Assembly (NCBI RefSeq): GCF_015244675.1
Contig: NZ_JABCQO010000001.1
Coordinates: 124,001-188,000 of the forward strand
DNA: 64,000 bases
Reading direction: 5' to 3'
From: Gluconobacter cerevisiae
GTDB lineage: Bacteria; Pseudomonadota; Alphaproteobacteria; Acetobacterales; Acetobacteraceae
Position 1 is the stretch's first letter, and each line of letters opens with the position of its first letter. The notes beneath the pieces are model-generated. The model had not been told where the DNA came from and did no database searches. It saw nothing but the letters and a program-made list of their open reading frames with translations. Both the position numbers and the translations under genes were made by a program. Positions 34,937 through 44,617 of the stretch are shown piece after piece.

Positions 34937-36256
34937 ATGGTCATGCTCACCCCCTCCCAGCGGCAGGCGCTCGACGAAATCATTGCCGCCCATGCCGCAG
35001 GACGGCCGACACATCTGCTGACGGGATATGCGGGCAGCGGCAAAACGACGCTGATGCAGGCCGTCGCCCGGCATTTCATGAGCAAGAAAAAAGTCGTAGT
35101 CATCACGGCCCCGACCCATAAAGCCACGGCTGTTCTGCGCTCCAAAGTGGACCGGGACGTCGACTGCCGCACGATCCAGAGCCTGCTGAGCCTCCAGCCC
35201 TCCTCGCAGGGCACGACCACGACCCTCGTCCGCTCCAAACGACCCCAGACGATCGCTGATGGCATCGTCATCGTCGATGAATGTTCGATGCTCTCGGCGG
35301 AGCTGATGAACTGGATCCGCGATCTGCTGCGTTACTGCTTCGTACTGTTTGTAGGCGATCCGGCACAGCTTCCGCCTGTCGGGGAAGCCGCCTCCCCTTC
35401 GTTTTCCGTGCCCTCACGCTCCCATCTCGACACCGTCGTACGACAGGCCGCAGGCAATCCGATCCTCGAAGCCGCAACCCTCATCCGCCAGAGCCAGGGC
35501 GGTGAAGCGGACTGGAGCTGGGTCCGCGATGCCCGTCAGGAACAGACCGGCCTGTTCCTGCCCAAGGATGTGGAAAGCTGGGTCCGCAAGGCCTTCCTGT
35601 CCGACGCCTTCGACGCCGATAACGACTGGTGCCGCTATCTGTGCTGGACGAACGCGCGGGTGCATCAGATCAACCGGATGGTCCGCCTCTGGCGTTATGG
35701 CGGCGAAACACCGACACCTTTCATGCCCGGCGAGCGTGTCGTGTCCCGTGCACCGTTTTCCATCCAGCAGGAAGAAAGCGGCCCGCGGCAGGCCATCGCC
35801 ACAAACGAGGAAGTCCTCGTCATGGACATCAAGCCCGGTCGGCTGTCTTACAAATTCGAGCTGTGCAAGGACGTTCCGGCATGGGTGGCCGATCTGGCCT
35901 CATGGGAGGTCACGCTGCTGACCATGGCAGGCGAGGAAATCACCGGCCATATCGTACAGAACCCGAAGGATCTGGAAGCCGTGGACCGGCGTCTGGTACA
36001 GGAAGCTAAGCAACAGCACCGCCGCTGGAGCCACCGTTTCGCGTTTCAGAATGCCCTGCTCCAGCTTCAGGCGGTCTATGCCATGACGGTTCATACCGCG
36101 CAGGGCAGCACGTTCAAAAACGTGTTCGTGGATCTCGGTGATATCGGCCGCCGCGCCCGCCAGAGCCCGCTGGAGACGCAGCAGCTCTGCTATGTGGCGG
36201 TGACGCGCGCGACGGACATGGTATTCCTTGTCAACACGGCGAGTCTTTCCGTTTGA
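34937..36256 (+). CDS. Dda/RecD-like ATP-dependent DNA helicase (SF1)
   Basis: A 439-residue superfamily 1 helicase. Motif I is GYAGSGKTTLM near 30, motif Ia TAPTHKATAVL, motif II IVIVDECSML, motif III GDPAQLPPVG, and the C-terminal UvrD_C_2 part has AMTVHTAQGSTF and CYVAVTRATDMVFLV. Size and order match phage T4 Dda-type and short RecD2-type enzymes. No phage genes are nearby. It overlaps the 3' end of the opposite BASS gene by 26 bases. Confidence 0.88.
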   Translation: MVMLTPSQRQALDEIIAAHAAGRPTHLLTGYAGSGKTTLMQAVARHFMSKKKVVVITAPTHKATAVLRSKVDRDVDCRTIQSLLSLQPSSQGTTTTLVRSKRPQTIADGIVIVDECSMLSAELMNWIRDLLRYCFVLFVGDPAQLPPVGEAASPSFSVPSRSHLDTVVRQAAGNPILEAATLIRQSQGGEADWSWVRDARQEQTGLFLPKDVESWVRKAFLSDAFDADNDWCRYLCWTNARVHQINRMVRLWRYGGETPTPFMPGERVVSRAPFSIQQEESGPRQAIATNEEVLVMDIKPGRLSYKFELCKDVPAWVADLASWEVTLLTMAGEEITGHIVQNPKDLEAVDRRLVQEAKQQHRRWSHRFAFQNALLQLQAVYAMTVHTAQGSTFKNVFVDLGDIGRRARQSPLETQQLCYVAVTRATDMVFLVNTASLSV

Positions 36257-37178
36257 TGGGCCGCGATGCCCAGAGCGACGCCAGAATGGACCCCGAAACA
36301 TTGTGCCAGACGGAGAAAACAGCGCCCGGCAACGCAGCCAGCGGGGAAAAATAAAGCCGTCCCAGTGTCGCGGCGAGGCCGGAATTCTGCATCCCGACTT
36401 CCAGTGCCAGCGTCCGGCACACACTCTCGTCAAACCCAAGCAGTCGCCCGCCCCAGTAGCCACCCAGAAGCCCGATCCCGTTATGCAGAATCACGGCCAG
36501 CAGCATGATCGGACCAGCCTCTCTCAAAGACGGCCCCACACCAGCGACAATCGCCCCGATGATAAGCAGGATCGACACCATCGCCACCAGCGGAAGCGCA
36601 GGTTCGACCCGCCGCACTGCGCGATGCCAGAATGTATTGATCACAACGCCCGCCAGAACGGGCAGCGCCACCATCGTCACGATGCTGCGAAATAGCGCCC
36701 AGCTATCCACCGCCACCCCTGCCGAAACATAGAAGCGCACCAAAAGCGGCGTCGCCACGATTCCGACGAGTGTGGAAAACGCACTGATGCTGACCGACAG
36801 TGCCACATCTCCGCGCGACAGATAGATCATGACGTTGGACGCCGTTCCGCTCGACACGCACCCTACCAGAACCATACCCGTCATCAGTGCAGGCGACAGC
36901 CCCAGCAGATGCGCGATCCCCCAGGCTGCAAGCGGCATGACAAGATAATGCAGCCCCACCCCGGCCAGAACGGGCGCGGGCCGACGGAGGATACGCCCGA
37001 AATCGGCTGGGGTGAGGGACACGCCCATCGTGAACATGACGAACGCCAGCAGTGGCGTAATAACGGGAACGAGTGTCAGGAACGCTTGAGGCAGGAGAAG
37101 GGCAAGCCCGGACACCACAATGGCCCAAAGCGGGAAAAGACGCATCACCACCGCAGCAGGACCGTTTCGTAGAAACAT
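36231..37178 (-). CDS. Bile acid:sodium symporter (BASS) family transporter
   Basis: A 315-residue membrane protein with about ten helices. Family features include MFTMGVSLTPADFGRILRRP, the GCVSSGTASNVMIYLSRGDVALSVS crossover region and ALEVGMQNSGLAATLG. Bacterial members carry pantothenate, keto acids or other organic anions with Na+; the substrate here is unknown. The start could also be the ATG at 37145. Confidence 0.88.
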   Translation of the reverse strand: MFLRNGPAAVVMRLFPLWAIVVSGLALLLPQAFLTLVPVITPLLAFVMFTMGVSLTPADFGRILRRPAPVLAGVGLHYLVMPLAAWGIAHLLGLSPALMTGMVLVGCVSSGTASNVMIYLSRGDVALSVSISAFSTLVGIVATPLLVRFYVSAGVAVDSWALFRSIVTMVALPVLAGVVINTFWHRAVRRVEPALPLVAMVSILLIIGAIVAGVGPSLREAGPIMLLAVILHNGIGLLGGYWGGRLLGFDESVCRTLALEVGMQNSGLAATLGRLYFSPLAALPGAVFSVWHNVSGSILASLWASRPIKRKDSPC

Positions 37179-37416
37179 TCTTCAGGTGGCATATGGCCCA
37201 TCGTAATGAAGATAACAAAAACGTTCTTATGCCGGGAGGCAGCAGTTCCGTCATCTTTTTCCGACATGCACCCGGAGGAATGCCCAACCTGAAAAATGCC
37301 ATTAACCTTAAGGTAAGATCGAGCTGTCTTTATTATTTTCATGAGGAATCGAAGATTGCCTCTCAGCTTTTTCGGGAGTGGCCTGCACGGCCTGATCAAT
37401 AACCCATGCAGTATTC

Positions 37417-38613
37417 ATGACACCTGATCCGCCCACTTTGCTTGGGTACAGCACGGTTATTTTCCTGCTTCTGGGCATTCATTTCATCCTGTCCGAATTT
37501 TCCGGCAGACGGTGGTCCCGAATGGCGTGGTACGCAGCCCCCTTCTTTCTGGGCGCAGTCTCCGGCCTGTTCTCTACTGTCCAGACCATTCTGCCGGGAC
37601 AGTGGGGGCTCCGGATGAGCTCCATGTTCATGATCATGGCTTACGGAGCCGCATGGCAGGCCATGCGAATCATACTCGGTTATCGTCCGCGGGTTTTGCC
37701 GGTTCTGCTGGTCTGCATCGTCTTTTTTGTCCTTTCTGCACTCTCTGGTCGGACAGGACTGTTTCATGTCCTCAGCACGGCCTTTCGTCTGGCCGCGCTT
37801 GCAATGCTCCACCTTCTGGGGATCTGGAATCTGCGGAATGCAGACCAGATCACAACCCCCGCACGGCGCAATCTGCAAAGACTTCTGACCCTCTATGCAG
37901 GGTTTTATCTCCTTCTGGTGGCTCTCGTCCTGTGGTTGCCTGCCCCTCTGGGCGCCGCTCCCGCGACAATCTGGGCCGTTGCGACCTACAATTTTCTAAC
38001 CGTAGTCGAAGTGACGTTGTTCGCTCTGGGTATGATTGCAATCCCGTGGGAGCAACTGGCGTTCAAGCAGAAGGAACTGATCCTTCAGGATCCCCTTTCG
38101 GGAGGAGGCAACCGCCGGGCCTTTCAGGAATGGCTGGAGAATGACGGAAAAAGCTGCGCCCACGAAGCGCTTCTCATGGTTGATATCGACCATTTCAAAA
38201 ACATCAATGACGTTCATGGCCATGCAATCGGGGACCAGATCATCATCGCCATGGGCCACGTCTGCAAGGACCTCCTTTACCCGACGACAACGCTGTTCCG
38301 CATCGGTGGAGACGAATTCGTCGTCGTCTTCCAGTGCGGCAGTGTCGACGAAATGCTCGCAACGGCCCAGCGCCTCCGCAACACGTTCTCAACCGAAACC
38401 CGTCTGATCGGGGAAGAAGGTATCACGGCGACACTCAGTATTGGCGCAGCCCTCTGTCCGGGGACAGGAATCAGTCGGACAGATCTTCTGGCGCGGGCCG
38501 ACAATGCTCTTTATGCCGCCAAACAGACAGGCCGTGACCGCGTGGTCCACTTCGCGCAGGAAGAGTACAGTTCATCGCCTGACATATCCCGTATTTCCGA
38601 ACCACATCTCTGA
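37417..38613 (+). CDS. Membrane-bound diguanylate cyclase (GGDEF)
   Basis: A 398-residue protein. Residues 1-~210 form six or seven membrane helices of no recognised sensor family; residues ~225-390 are a GGDEF domain with DPLSGGGNRRAFQEWL, VDIDHFKNINDVHGHAIGD and the active site GGDEF at 297-301. It should make cyclic di-GMP. The allosteric RxxD inhibitory site is absent (YPTT in its place), so product inhibition of the usual kind is unlikely. No EAL domain. The preceding 238 bases hold its promoter and that of the BASS gene. Confidence 0.9.
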   Translation: MTPDPPTLLGYSTVIFLLLGIHFILSEFSGRRWSRMAWYAAPFFLGAVSGLFSTVQTILPGQWGLRMSSMFMIMAYGAAWQAMRIILGYRPRVLPVLLVCIVFFVLSALSGRTGLFHVLSTAFRLAALAMLHLLGIWNLRNADQITTPARRNLQRLLTLYAGFYLLLVALVLWLPAPLGAAPATIWAVATYNFLTVVEVTLFALGMIAIPWEQLAFKQKELILQDPLSGGGNRRAFQEWLENDGKSCAHEALLMVDIDHFKNINDVHGHAIGDQIIIAMGHVCKDLLYPTTTLFRIGGDEFVVVFQCGSVDEMLATAQRLRNTFSTETRLIGEEGITATLSIGAALCPGTGISRTDLLARADNALYAAKQTGRDRVVHFAQEEYSSSPDISRISEPHL

Positions 38614-38625
38614 AAGCCCGGACCT

Positions 38626-38943
38626 TCACTCTTTCCCAAGTCCGACTGTTCGGACGTCCGCGGCCGTGATCAGAAGCTCCCTGTATCGCGCCAGCCCAGC
38701 CCAGCCCAACGCGACGAGCAACGCTGCAATGGAAAATGTCGCAACCCACACTGGGATTGCCGTGGACGCACGCTCCGCAAAACACAGCACCAGCGCCACA
38801 AGTGGCAATACAAACCTGCCTCCCGCTGCCCTTTGCAGCCACGCAGGTTTCTGAATGCGCGCAAAACGCAGCATTTTCGGCTCATGGCAAGCCTGCAGAA
38901 GCAGGAACAGGCTCCATAAAAACGTGCAGAGAATGATCGTCAC
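38626..38943 (-). CDS. DUF3325-like small membrane protein
   Basis: A 105-residue protein with three or four hydrophobic helices (FLWSLFLLLQACHEPKM, FVLPLVALVLCFA, VATFSIAALLVALGWAGLARY). It matches the pattern and position of DUF3325 proteins, which follow PepSY proteins in siderophore loci. The start is a GTG overlapping the PepSY stop (GTGA). Role unknown. Confidence 0.7.
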   Translation of the reverse strand: MTIILCTFLWSLFLLLQACHEPKMLRFARIQKPAWLQRAAGGRFVLPLVALVLCFAERASTAIPVWVATFSIAALLVALGWAGLARYRELLITAADVRTVGLGKE

Positions 38944-40406
38944 AGCCGACGCGCCATCTGGAACGAGACGAGCGCCAGAAAGAACGCCACCAGATCCGTC
39001 GCGGCAAAAACCGTTGGGACATGAAAAAACGTAACCCCCGGTCGTGTCGCAACGTCCAGCGGAGTCAGAAAAAGGCCAAGCCCCGCCAGACAGAAAAGCT
39101 GGATTTTCCACCCCTGAAACGGGCGACCAAGAAGGCTCCATACCATTCCCGAAACGGCGCTAAGCACCCAGACAGCCAGAAAGACATGCCCCTCCGCCAA
39201 AGGACGGTCGTGCAAGGCGACGGGCAAGAGACGATTGGCCCAGAAAAAAGCTAGCGTCCCCAGCGGCAGGCCCACAATACTGCCGATGGCCAGCCCCTCG
39301 GCAATCCGGAACATGAGCCTCTCCCCTGACTGACGACGGCGTTTCATCAGGAAAATGATAGACCCGCTCGCGAACATGACGGCACCCATTGCTCCTGAAA
39401 TGAAATACAGCCAGCGCATGCCCACCCCCGTCCAGCGTGCGTAATGCAGCCCTTTCAGAACCTGTTCCGTGTGGGTGATGGCGCCGGGCAGCAGGACATG
39501 CCGCAGAACATGACCATCCTCCGCGCTGAAATCGACATGCTCGCGTGTCAGTAACGGACCTGAGGCATCGGTCCGGGATATGAGGATATTCTGCGGCTGG
39601 AACAGGATATATCCGGTCTGGCCCGCCCCAATCGTACGCTCGGCCTCCGCCACGAGGGGAGCCAGCGGCGGGAAAGATGGGGGAATTGAAACGGCGGATT
39701 TTTCGGGTCTGCGGGGTGTGGACGGCACAGAGGTCCGGAAAGCGTTTTCAATAGATGCGAGATAGGACACAGGCGGAAAAAGCGTCCGCGCGCGGATGAA
39801 GGTGCCGCTATAGGCCATCAGCAGTATGAACGGCAGGAACACAACAGCGGCCACCACATGTACGTCCAGCCATGCCCGCAATCTGGCCGCAAAAGGACGC
39901 AGGAGCATCAGGTCGGAGACAAGTCCCTTCAGATGGATGATGATGCCCGAGCCGATTGTCAGCAGAAGCGCCAGCCCGACAAACGCAACAAGCGTTTCTC
40001 CATAGACGCCGGAACGCATCGTGTAATGCAGATCGTAAAAGAATGTTCCCCCTGCGGTAGCCCGAACGGTCAGGCGTTCTCCGGTCTTTGGATTGTATGG
40101 GACAGTCAGGAACTCGTGCCCGTCATGATGCTCCAGACGCAGATAGGGATCACGCCTGGAAGGCAGGGTTATGAACGGCTTTTCACCCTGCACAAGCAGG
40201 TCATGCACGGCAGGGAGCACATGATCCAGAGATTGCGGAGAAAACGCCTCTGTCTGCGGCGAGGCCTCCGGCTGGAGCCAGCGCGTGAGTTCGGTGTCGA
40301 ACACGGCAAGGCAGCCTGAAGCAAAAACGCAGAACAGCAGGAGCCCAGCGGCAAAACCGACCCAGGCGTGCAGCCATCCCATCCGGGTGCGGAGCGTATC
40401 CTGCAT
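38940..40406 (-). CDS. PepSY-associated membrane protein (PiuB/FoxB-like)
   Basis: A 488-residue inner-membrane protein with N- and C-terminal membrane helices and PepSY-type periplasmic parts (RMGWLHAWVGFAAGLLLFCVFASGCLAVFDTE is the family opening). PiuB/FoxB-like members are ferric-siderophore reductases or uptake factors. It begins TGATG-coupled to the DUF3649 gene. Confidence 0.88.
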   Translation of the reverse strand: MQDTLRTRMGWLHAWVGFAAGLLLFCVFASGCLAVFDTELTRWLQPEASPQTEAFSPQSLDHVLPAVHDLLVQGEKPFITLPSRRDPYLRLEHHDGHEFLTVPYNPKTGERLTVRATAGGTFFYDLHYTMRSGVYGETLVAFVGLALLLTIGSGIIIHLKGLVSDLMLLRPFAARLRAWLDVHVVAAVVFLPFILLMAYSGTFIRARTLFPPVSYLASIENAFRTSVPSTPRRPEKSAVSIPPSFPPLAPLVAEAERTIGAGQTGYILFQPQNILISRTDASGPLLTREHVDFSAEDGHVLRHVLLPGAITHTEQVLKGLHYARWTGVGMRWLYFISGAMGAVMFASGSIIFLMKRRRQSGERLMFRIAEGLAIGSIVGLPLGTLAFFWANRLLPVALHDRPLAEGHVFLAVWVLSAVSGMVWSLLGRPFQGWKIQLFCLAGLGLFLTPLDVATRPGVTFFHVPTVFAATDLVAFFLALVSFQMARRL

Positions 40407-40723
40407 CAGGAATGCAACAGGACGGCCAGAAGGGCCACGACGCCGACCACCCCGGCAATGATCCCGCCCCGCAACGGATTGCGTGTTCCGAAAGCGAGCA
40501 GAAACAGTAGCGGAAACGCAGCGACCGCAATCATCTGCCCCAGAACCGTCGCGTCATGCCGTACAGGAGGCCCCCATTTCAGGGCACCCAGCGTGATGAA
40601 ATGCGCCGCCATCCAGACCAGCGCAAACACGAACACCGCACGCCAGATCCACCGGCGCGCAGGTGATGACACGATGGCCCCGGAACGACGGGAGCGTGCG
40701 GCTGAGGAAATTTCGAAGGTCAT
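40406..40723 (-). CDS. DUF3649-family small membrane protein
   Basis: A 105-residue protein with three hydrophobic segments (FALVWMAAHFITLG, MIAVAAFPLLFLLAFG, GGIIAGVVGVVALLAVLL). Size, topology and location between a siderophore receptor and a PepSY protein match DUF3649 proteins. Coupled to the receptor by TGATG. Function unknown. Confidence 0.75.
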   Translation of the reverse strand: MTFEISSAARSRRSGAIVSSPARRWIWRAVFVFALVWMAAHFITLGALKWGPPVRHDATVLGQMIAVAAFPLLFLLAFGTRNPLRGGIIAGVVGVVALLAVLLHS

Positions 40724-43014
40724 CAGAAATTCGAGCGCAAGGTAAACATGAAGTTCCGGGGCTCACCGTAATAGTTGTAATAATAAAAATTGCCGAGACG
40801 CTGATAATAGCGCGTATTGGAAATATTGTTGAGGTTCATGGTCAGCGCCAGATAGCGGTTCCACTGATATCCGATCTGCGCCGAAGCGGTGATGTAACCG
40901 GACTGCGTGACAAGGCGATTGGTGCCGAACGTCCCGCTCTGCGCATTGATACCGCCCCCGATGCTCCAGATGTTTTTCTGCGCGCCCCGATAGGGTTCGA
41001 ACCGATAATGCGTCCAGAGTTTCCACAGGTGCCGCGGCGAATTCCCGGCATAGGCAAGACCTGCATTCGAGGGCGTGCCGTTATCAACGATGCGGTTGTC
41101 ATTATAGGTGTAGCTTGCATTGATGTCCCATCCCGGCAGGGGACGACCAATCACTTCGGCTTCCGCACCCTGACTGCGCGTTTTACCCGCCGCGACGTAA
41201 CAGGTGGCGGTATGGCTCGGCCCACAGGTCGGGTCCAGATCGCTGTTAGCGATTGCATCGTTACGCTGCACGATCTTGTATCCCGCCATCGTGAAGCTCA
41301 GCATCTGGTTGAACAGCGCGCCTTTCATGCCGCCTTCAAGCTGTCCGCCCCGTACCGGCTGAAGCTGGCGTCCATCCACGCCATAAGCGGACTGGGGGCT
41401 GAACGTGTCCGTATAGCTGGCATAGAACGTGATGTGCGGCAGAACGTGATAGACCAGCGCGGCATAGGGCGTGAGAATACCCTGCTGGTCGATGGACGTG
41501 CTGGTCACAGCACCCGGCACCAGATCGCGTGATTTCTGCACGTATCCGCTGATGCGCCCACCCAGCGTCAGGAAAATACTCGGCATGAGCTGAAAGCGCC
41601 CCTGCCCGTACACGCCCCACTGTTCGGTCGGCTGCCAGCTCCGGCTTTTGATGGAGGGGAGAATGGCGCCTGAAATCGCGCCATAATCGCTGATCGGCAG
41701 ACCGGCCAGAGCCGCGTTCGTGCGGGAATTCACGCTCGCCCCGCCGCCTTCATAGACATAGCGGTTATAATTCGCGCCAATCATAAGCGTATGCGTCCGG
41801 TTCAGAAGATGCAGCGGTCCGGTCAGATACCCGTCCACACTGTCGTTGGTCTCGCTGTAAAGAGAGCGGGCCGCCACGTAATTCGCTGTCTGGGTCTTGG
41901 CATTATAGGCGTTGATATAGCTGTATTGCAGATTGGTGTCGGCCGTCCTGTGCCGCCCTGTGACACGTCCGACCCAGCCCGCACCAAAGCGCCGTTCAAG
42001 TTGTGCCATGACTTCGGTCGTGGGCACCTGCCCCTTGTTCCAGTCCGATCCAATGAACGTATTGCGCGGCAGATTGAGGTCTGCCCCCGTCCCGCTCATG
42101 CGCGGCAGGCCCATATAGCGTGTCGTGTCATTGGACTGCGACGTGACGGAAACGGTCAGGGTGGTGCGCCGATCGATATGGACGTCCGTTACGCCATAGA
42201 TCGTCCAGCGACGGTCGTAGGCATTCTTATAGAAGAAATCGCGATCGGTGCCGGCCATGACCAGACGGGCAGATACGATTTTCGAGTTTCCGATCGGCCC
42301 ATCCACATCGACTGTGACGTGATAGTTGTTCCATGAACCGGCACTGAAAGATGCATTGCCCTGAAATGTTTCGGTTGGGCGTTTATGGACGAAATTGATG
42401 CTGCCGCCTGGTGTGCTCGAACCCTGCAACACCCCATCAGGGCCGCGCAGGACCTCGATCCGGTCATAAATCGCAAGATCGAACTGCTGGGCAAGCTGAA
42501 GGCCGCCTGTCGCGGGCGATCCATCATACTGGGCCGCGAGCTGGAAACCACGGGACGAAAACCCCGCCGTACCATCGCCATACAGATTGACGTTGACGCC
42601 CGCGACCTGTTTGAGCGCGTTATCGACCGTGAAAAGATTCTGGTCCTTCATCTGCTGCGTGCTCAGAACAGAAATCGACTGCGGTACGTCTTCGGGCCGT
42701 AACAACATGCGCGTCGTGGACACTGCGCGCACGGTATAGGTCCCGGTGCCGTCCGTAGAAGCGGTTGTGCGATGTCCATGAACCAGAAGCTGCTCGACGC
42801 TGCCGGGTACGTCTGCATCCGTTGTCACAACAGAAGAGGTTTTTCTCTTCGTGGAGACCTTGCCCTGTTCATATTCCGTCGCAGAAAGATCCACAGGAGC
42901 CGTCTGCGCCATCGCCTCTTCCCATCCGCCGGATAGCAGCGCAATGGCATACAGGGTTTTTCTGAACCTCGTTCCCGGGCGGGAACCGAAAGCCGGATTA
43001 TTCCCTGTCTGCAT
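40723..43014 (-). CDS. TonB-dependent ferric siderophore receptor
   Basis: A 763-residue outer-membrane receptor. Signal sequence near residues 20-37, plug with RPEDVPQSISVLSTQQMKDQ and YDRIEVLRGPDGVLQGSSTPGGSINFVHKRP, and barrel ending in FMFTLRSNF. It belongs to the TonB siderophore receptor family. It is the first gene of a four-gene coupled unit with DUF3649, PepSY and DUF3325 genes, and a Fur-like box lies 67 bases upstream. Confidence 0.93.
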   Translation of the reverse strand: MQTGNNPAFGSRPGTRFRKTLYAIALLSGGWEEAMAQTAPVDLSATEYEQGKVSTKRKTSSVVTTDADVPGSVEQLLVHGHRTTASTDGTGTYTVRAVSTTRMLLRPEDVPQSISVLSTQQMKDQNLFTVDNALKQVAGVNVNLYGDGTAGFSSRGFQLAAQYDGSPATGGLQLAQQFDLAIYDRIEVLRGPDGVLQGSSTPGGSINFVHKRPTETFQGNASFSAGSWNNYHVTVDVDGPIGNSKIVSARLVMAGTDRDFFYKNAYDRRWTIYGVTDVHIDRRTTLTVSVTSQSNDTTRYMGLPRMSGTGADLNLPRNTFIGSDWNKGQVPTTEVMAQLERRFGAGWVGRVTGRHRTADTNLQYSYINAYNAKTQTANYVAARSLYSETNDSVDGYLTGPLHLLNRTHTLMIGANYNRYVYEGGGASVNSRTNAALAGLPISDYGAISGAILPSIKSRSWQPTEQWGVYGQGRFQLMPSIFLTLGGRISGYVQKSRDLVPGAVTSTSIDQQGILTPYAALVYHVLPHITFYASYTDTFSPQSAYGVDGRQLQPVRGGQLEGGMKGALFNQMLSFTMAGYKIVQRNDAIANSDLDPTCGPSHTATCYVAAGKTRSQGAEAEVIGRPLPGWDINASYTYNDNRIVDNGTPSNAGLAYAGNSPRHLWKLWTHYRFEPYRGAQKNIWSIGGGINAQSGTFGTNRLVTQSGYITASAQIGYQWNRYLALTMNLNNISNTRYYQRLGNFYYYNYYGEPRNFMFTLRSNF

Positions 43015-43080
43015 CATACGCGCTTTCGAGTGGTCGTGTTTGTCAGTGCCTTCCGACAGAAGGAATAATGCATCTCTATA

Positions 43081-43095
43081 TGAGAATAGTTCTTA
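43081..43095 (-). promoter_or_regulatory. Weak Fur-like box before the siderophore receptor
   Basis: On the minus strand TAAGAACTATTCTCA matches the Fur 15-mer at 10 of 15 positions and shares the ATTCTCA half with the feo site. Confidence 0.4.
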
Positions 43096-43425
43096 TTAAC
43101 ATAGAGGCATTCAGCTTTTGTCGACAAAAAAGCCTTTCTGAAAACATACGAAACGCTTTCAGTCCCGAATACGGGGCCCGGGTAGGGAAGTGACGTTCAC
43201 AGAGGAAGCCTGAAGCGATCCGTCGAATCCTGAATATCGGGCCGGAAAAACGAAACCCGCAATATTCATAAACTCCTGACAAAACAGCCGCGCGCAAACC
43301 ATTTTGCCAACCTCCAGACAATCAGGAGCTCACCCTGAATTTTTGGGTTTCCGTGATGCGCTCAAAGTGCCAAAAGCCCTCGCGTTCGGGACGCTCAGGT
43401 CACCGTTCCAGTCAGGACGTCCACC
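43096..43425. other. Intergenic region between receptor and MFS gene
   Basis: No gene seen. Contains CTGAAA/TTTCAG arms (13-base spacer) near 43137-43163 of unknown meaning and the MFS promoter. Confidence 0.45.
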
Positions 43426-44607
43426 GTGTTCAAAACGCTCTCCGGCCCGGCCATTGCCGGTCTCTGCGCCCTGTTCGCATCGACTTTCATTGCCGTAACG
43501 ACCGAAGTTGCTCCGGTTGGCCTGCTGATAGACATGGCCAAGTCCTTCAACATTACCGAAGGCCATGCCGGATTGGCCGTAAGCGCCTATGCAATGCTCG
43601 TCGCGTTCGGAGCCGTCCCCATTACGATCGCCACGAGCCGCATGGACCGCAAGATGCTCATGCTGATCTGTCTTGGCGGTTATGTCGTCTCCAATCTCGT
43701 TTCCGCGATGGCGCCGAGCTTTGGCATTCTCTGCGTCGGTCGAGCTTTGGGCGGCCTGTCACATGCGCTGCTGATGTCTATTGCCGCCGCTTATGCTGCC
43801 CATCTTGTTCCCGAGCGCATGACAGGACGCGCCATTTCATTTGTTTTTGGAGGGACGTCTCTGGGGTCGGTACTGGGCGTCCCAGGAGCAGCCGCGATCA
43901 GCCAGTTCACAAGCTGGCGTGTGGCGCTGTACGTCATCGCAGCTCTTGCCGCGATGCTGACAATCTTCATTGCGCTTTATCTGCCGTCCGTGCGCGGGGC
44001 GGATACCAAAGCTCTCAAAGTTCCGACCATCCGCTCCCCACATGCTGCACGAATTTTTGGCATCGTGATCTGCGTCAACGCTATTTTCTTCTTCGCGCAT
44101 AACCTGCTGTATACCTACGTCTCCCCGCTGCTTCTGGCGCATGGTCTGCCCGAGCATCTGCTCAGCATTGCGCTGCTCATCACAGGACTTGTCAGCATTT
44201 TTGGTCTGTGGGCGGCGGGACAGGTCGTGGATCGTTGGCCTGCGGGCGGACTGTTCGGCGGTGGCATCGCCATGCTCACAGGCATGATCCTTGTTTACGG
44301 ACATCTGGTTTCCGCATGGCCGAGCGTCGCGGCCGTGGGCCTGTGGTGCATGGGCTATGCTGCCATCATTCCTTTCGTCATGTCCGGTGCCATCCGTGCC
44401 CGTGCGACCAGTGCGGATGTCGCGGGCGCTGCCGTCAACAGCAGCAGCAATATGGGCATTCTGCTGGGTTCAGCGATAGGCGGCCATCTTCTCAATACAC
44501 TGGGATTTGCCGTGCTCTGCCCTGCTTCCATCGTCATCGCACTGGGCGGCATCCTGCTCGCAGCTTTCAATCCGGCCGCTTTCCCGCGCAAACTCCAGCA
44601 CGACTGA
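43426..44607 (+). CDS. MFS exporter, AraJ/sugar-efflux type
   Basis: A 393-residue 12-helix transporter of the drug/sugar efflux class. It shows the TEVAPVGLLIDMAKSFNITEGHAGLAVSAYA opening (helix 1-2 of the AraJ/YdhP group), GRALGGLSHALLMS and SLGSVLGVPGAAAISQFTSWRVAL (motif C). Substrate unknown. The start is a GTG at 43426 with AGGA upstream. It converges on the thiamin operon, 10 bases away. Confidence 0.85.
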   Translation: MFKTLSGPAIAGLCALFASTFIAVTTEVAPVGLLIDMAKSFNITEGHAGLAVSAYAMLVAFGAVPITIATSRMDRKMLMLICLGGYVVSNLVSAMAPSFGILCVGRALGGLSHALLMSIAAAYAAHLVPERMTGRAISFVFGGTSLGSVLGVPGAAAISQFTSWRVALYVIAALAAMLTIFIALYLPSVRGADTKALKVPTIRSPHAARIFGIVICVNAIFFFAHNLLYTYVSPLLLAHGLPEHLLSIALLITGLVSIFGLWAAGQVVDRWPAGGLFGGGIAMLTGMILVYGHLVSAWPSVAAVGLWCMGYAAIIPFVMSGAIRARATSADVAGAAVNSSSNMGILLGSAIGGHLLNTLGFAVLCPASIVIALGGILLAAFNPAAFPRKLQHD

Positions 44608-44617
44608 CCCACAATAT

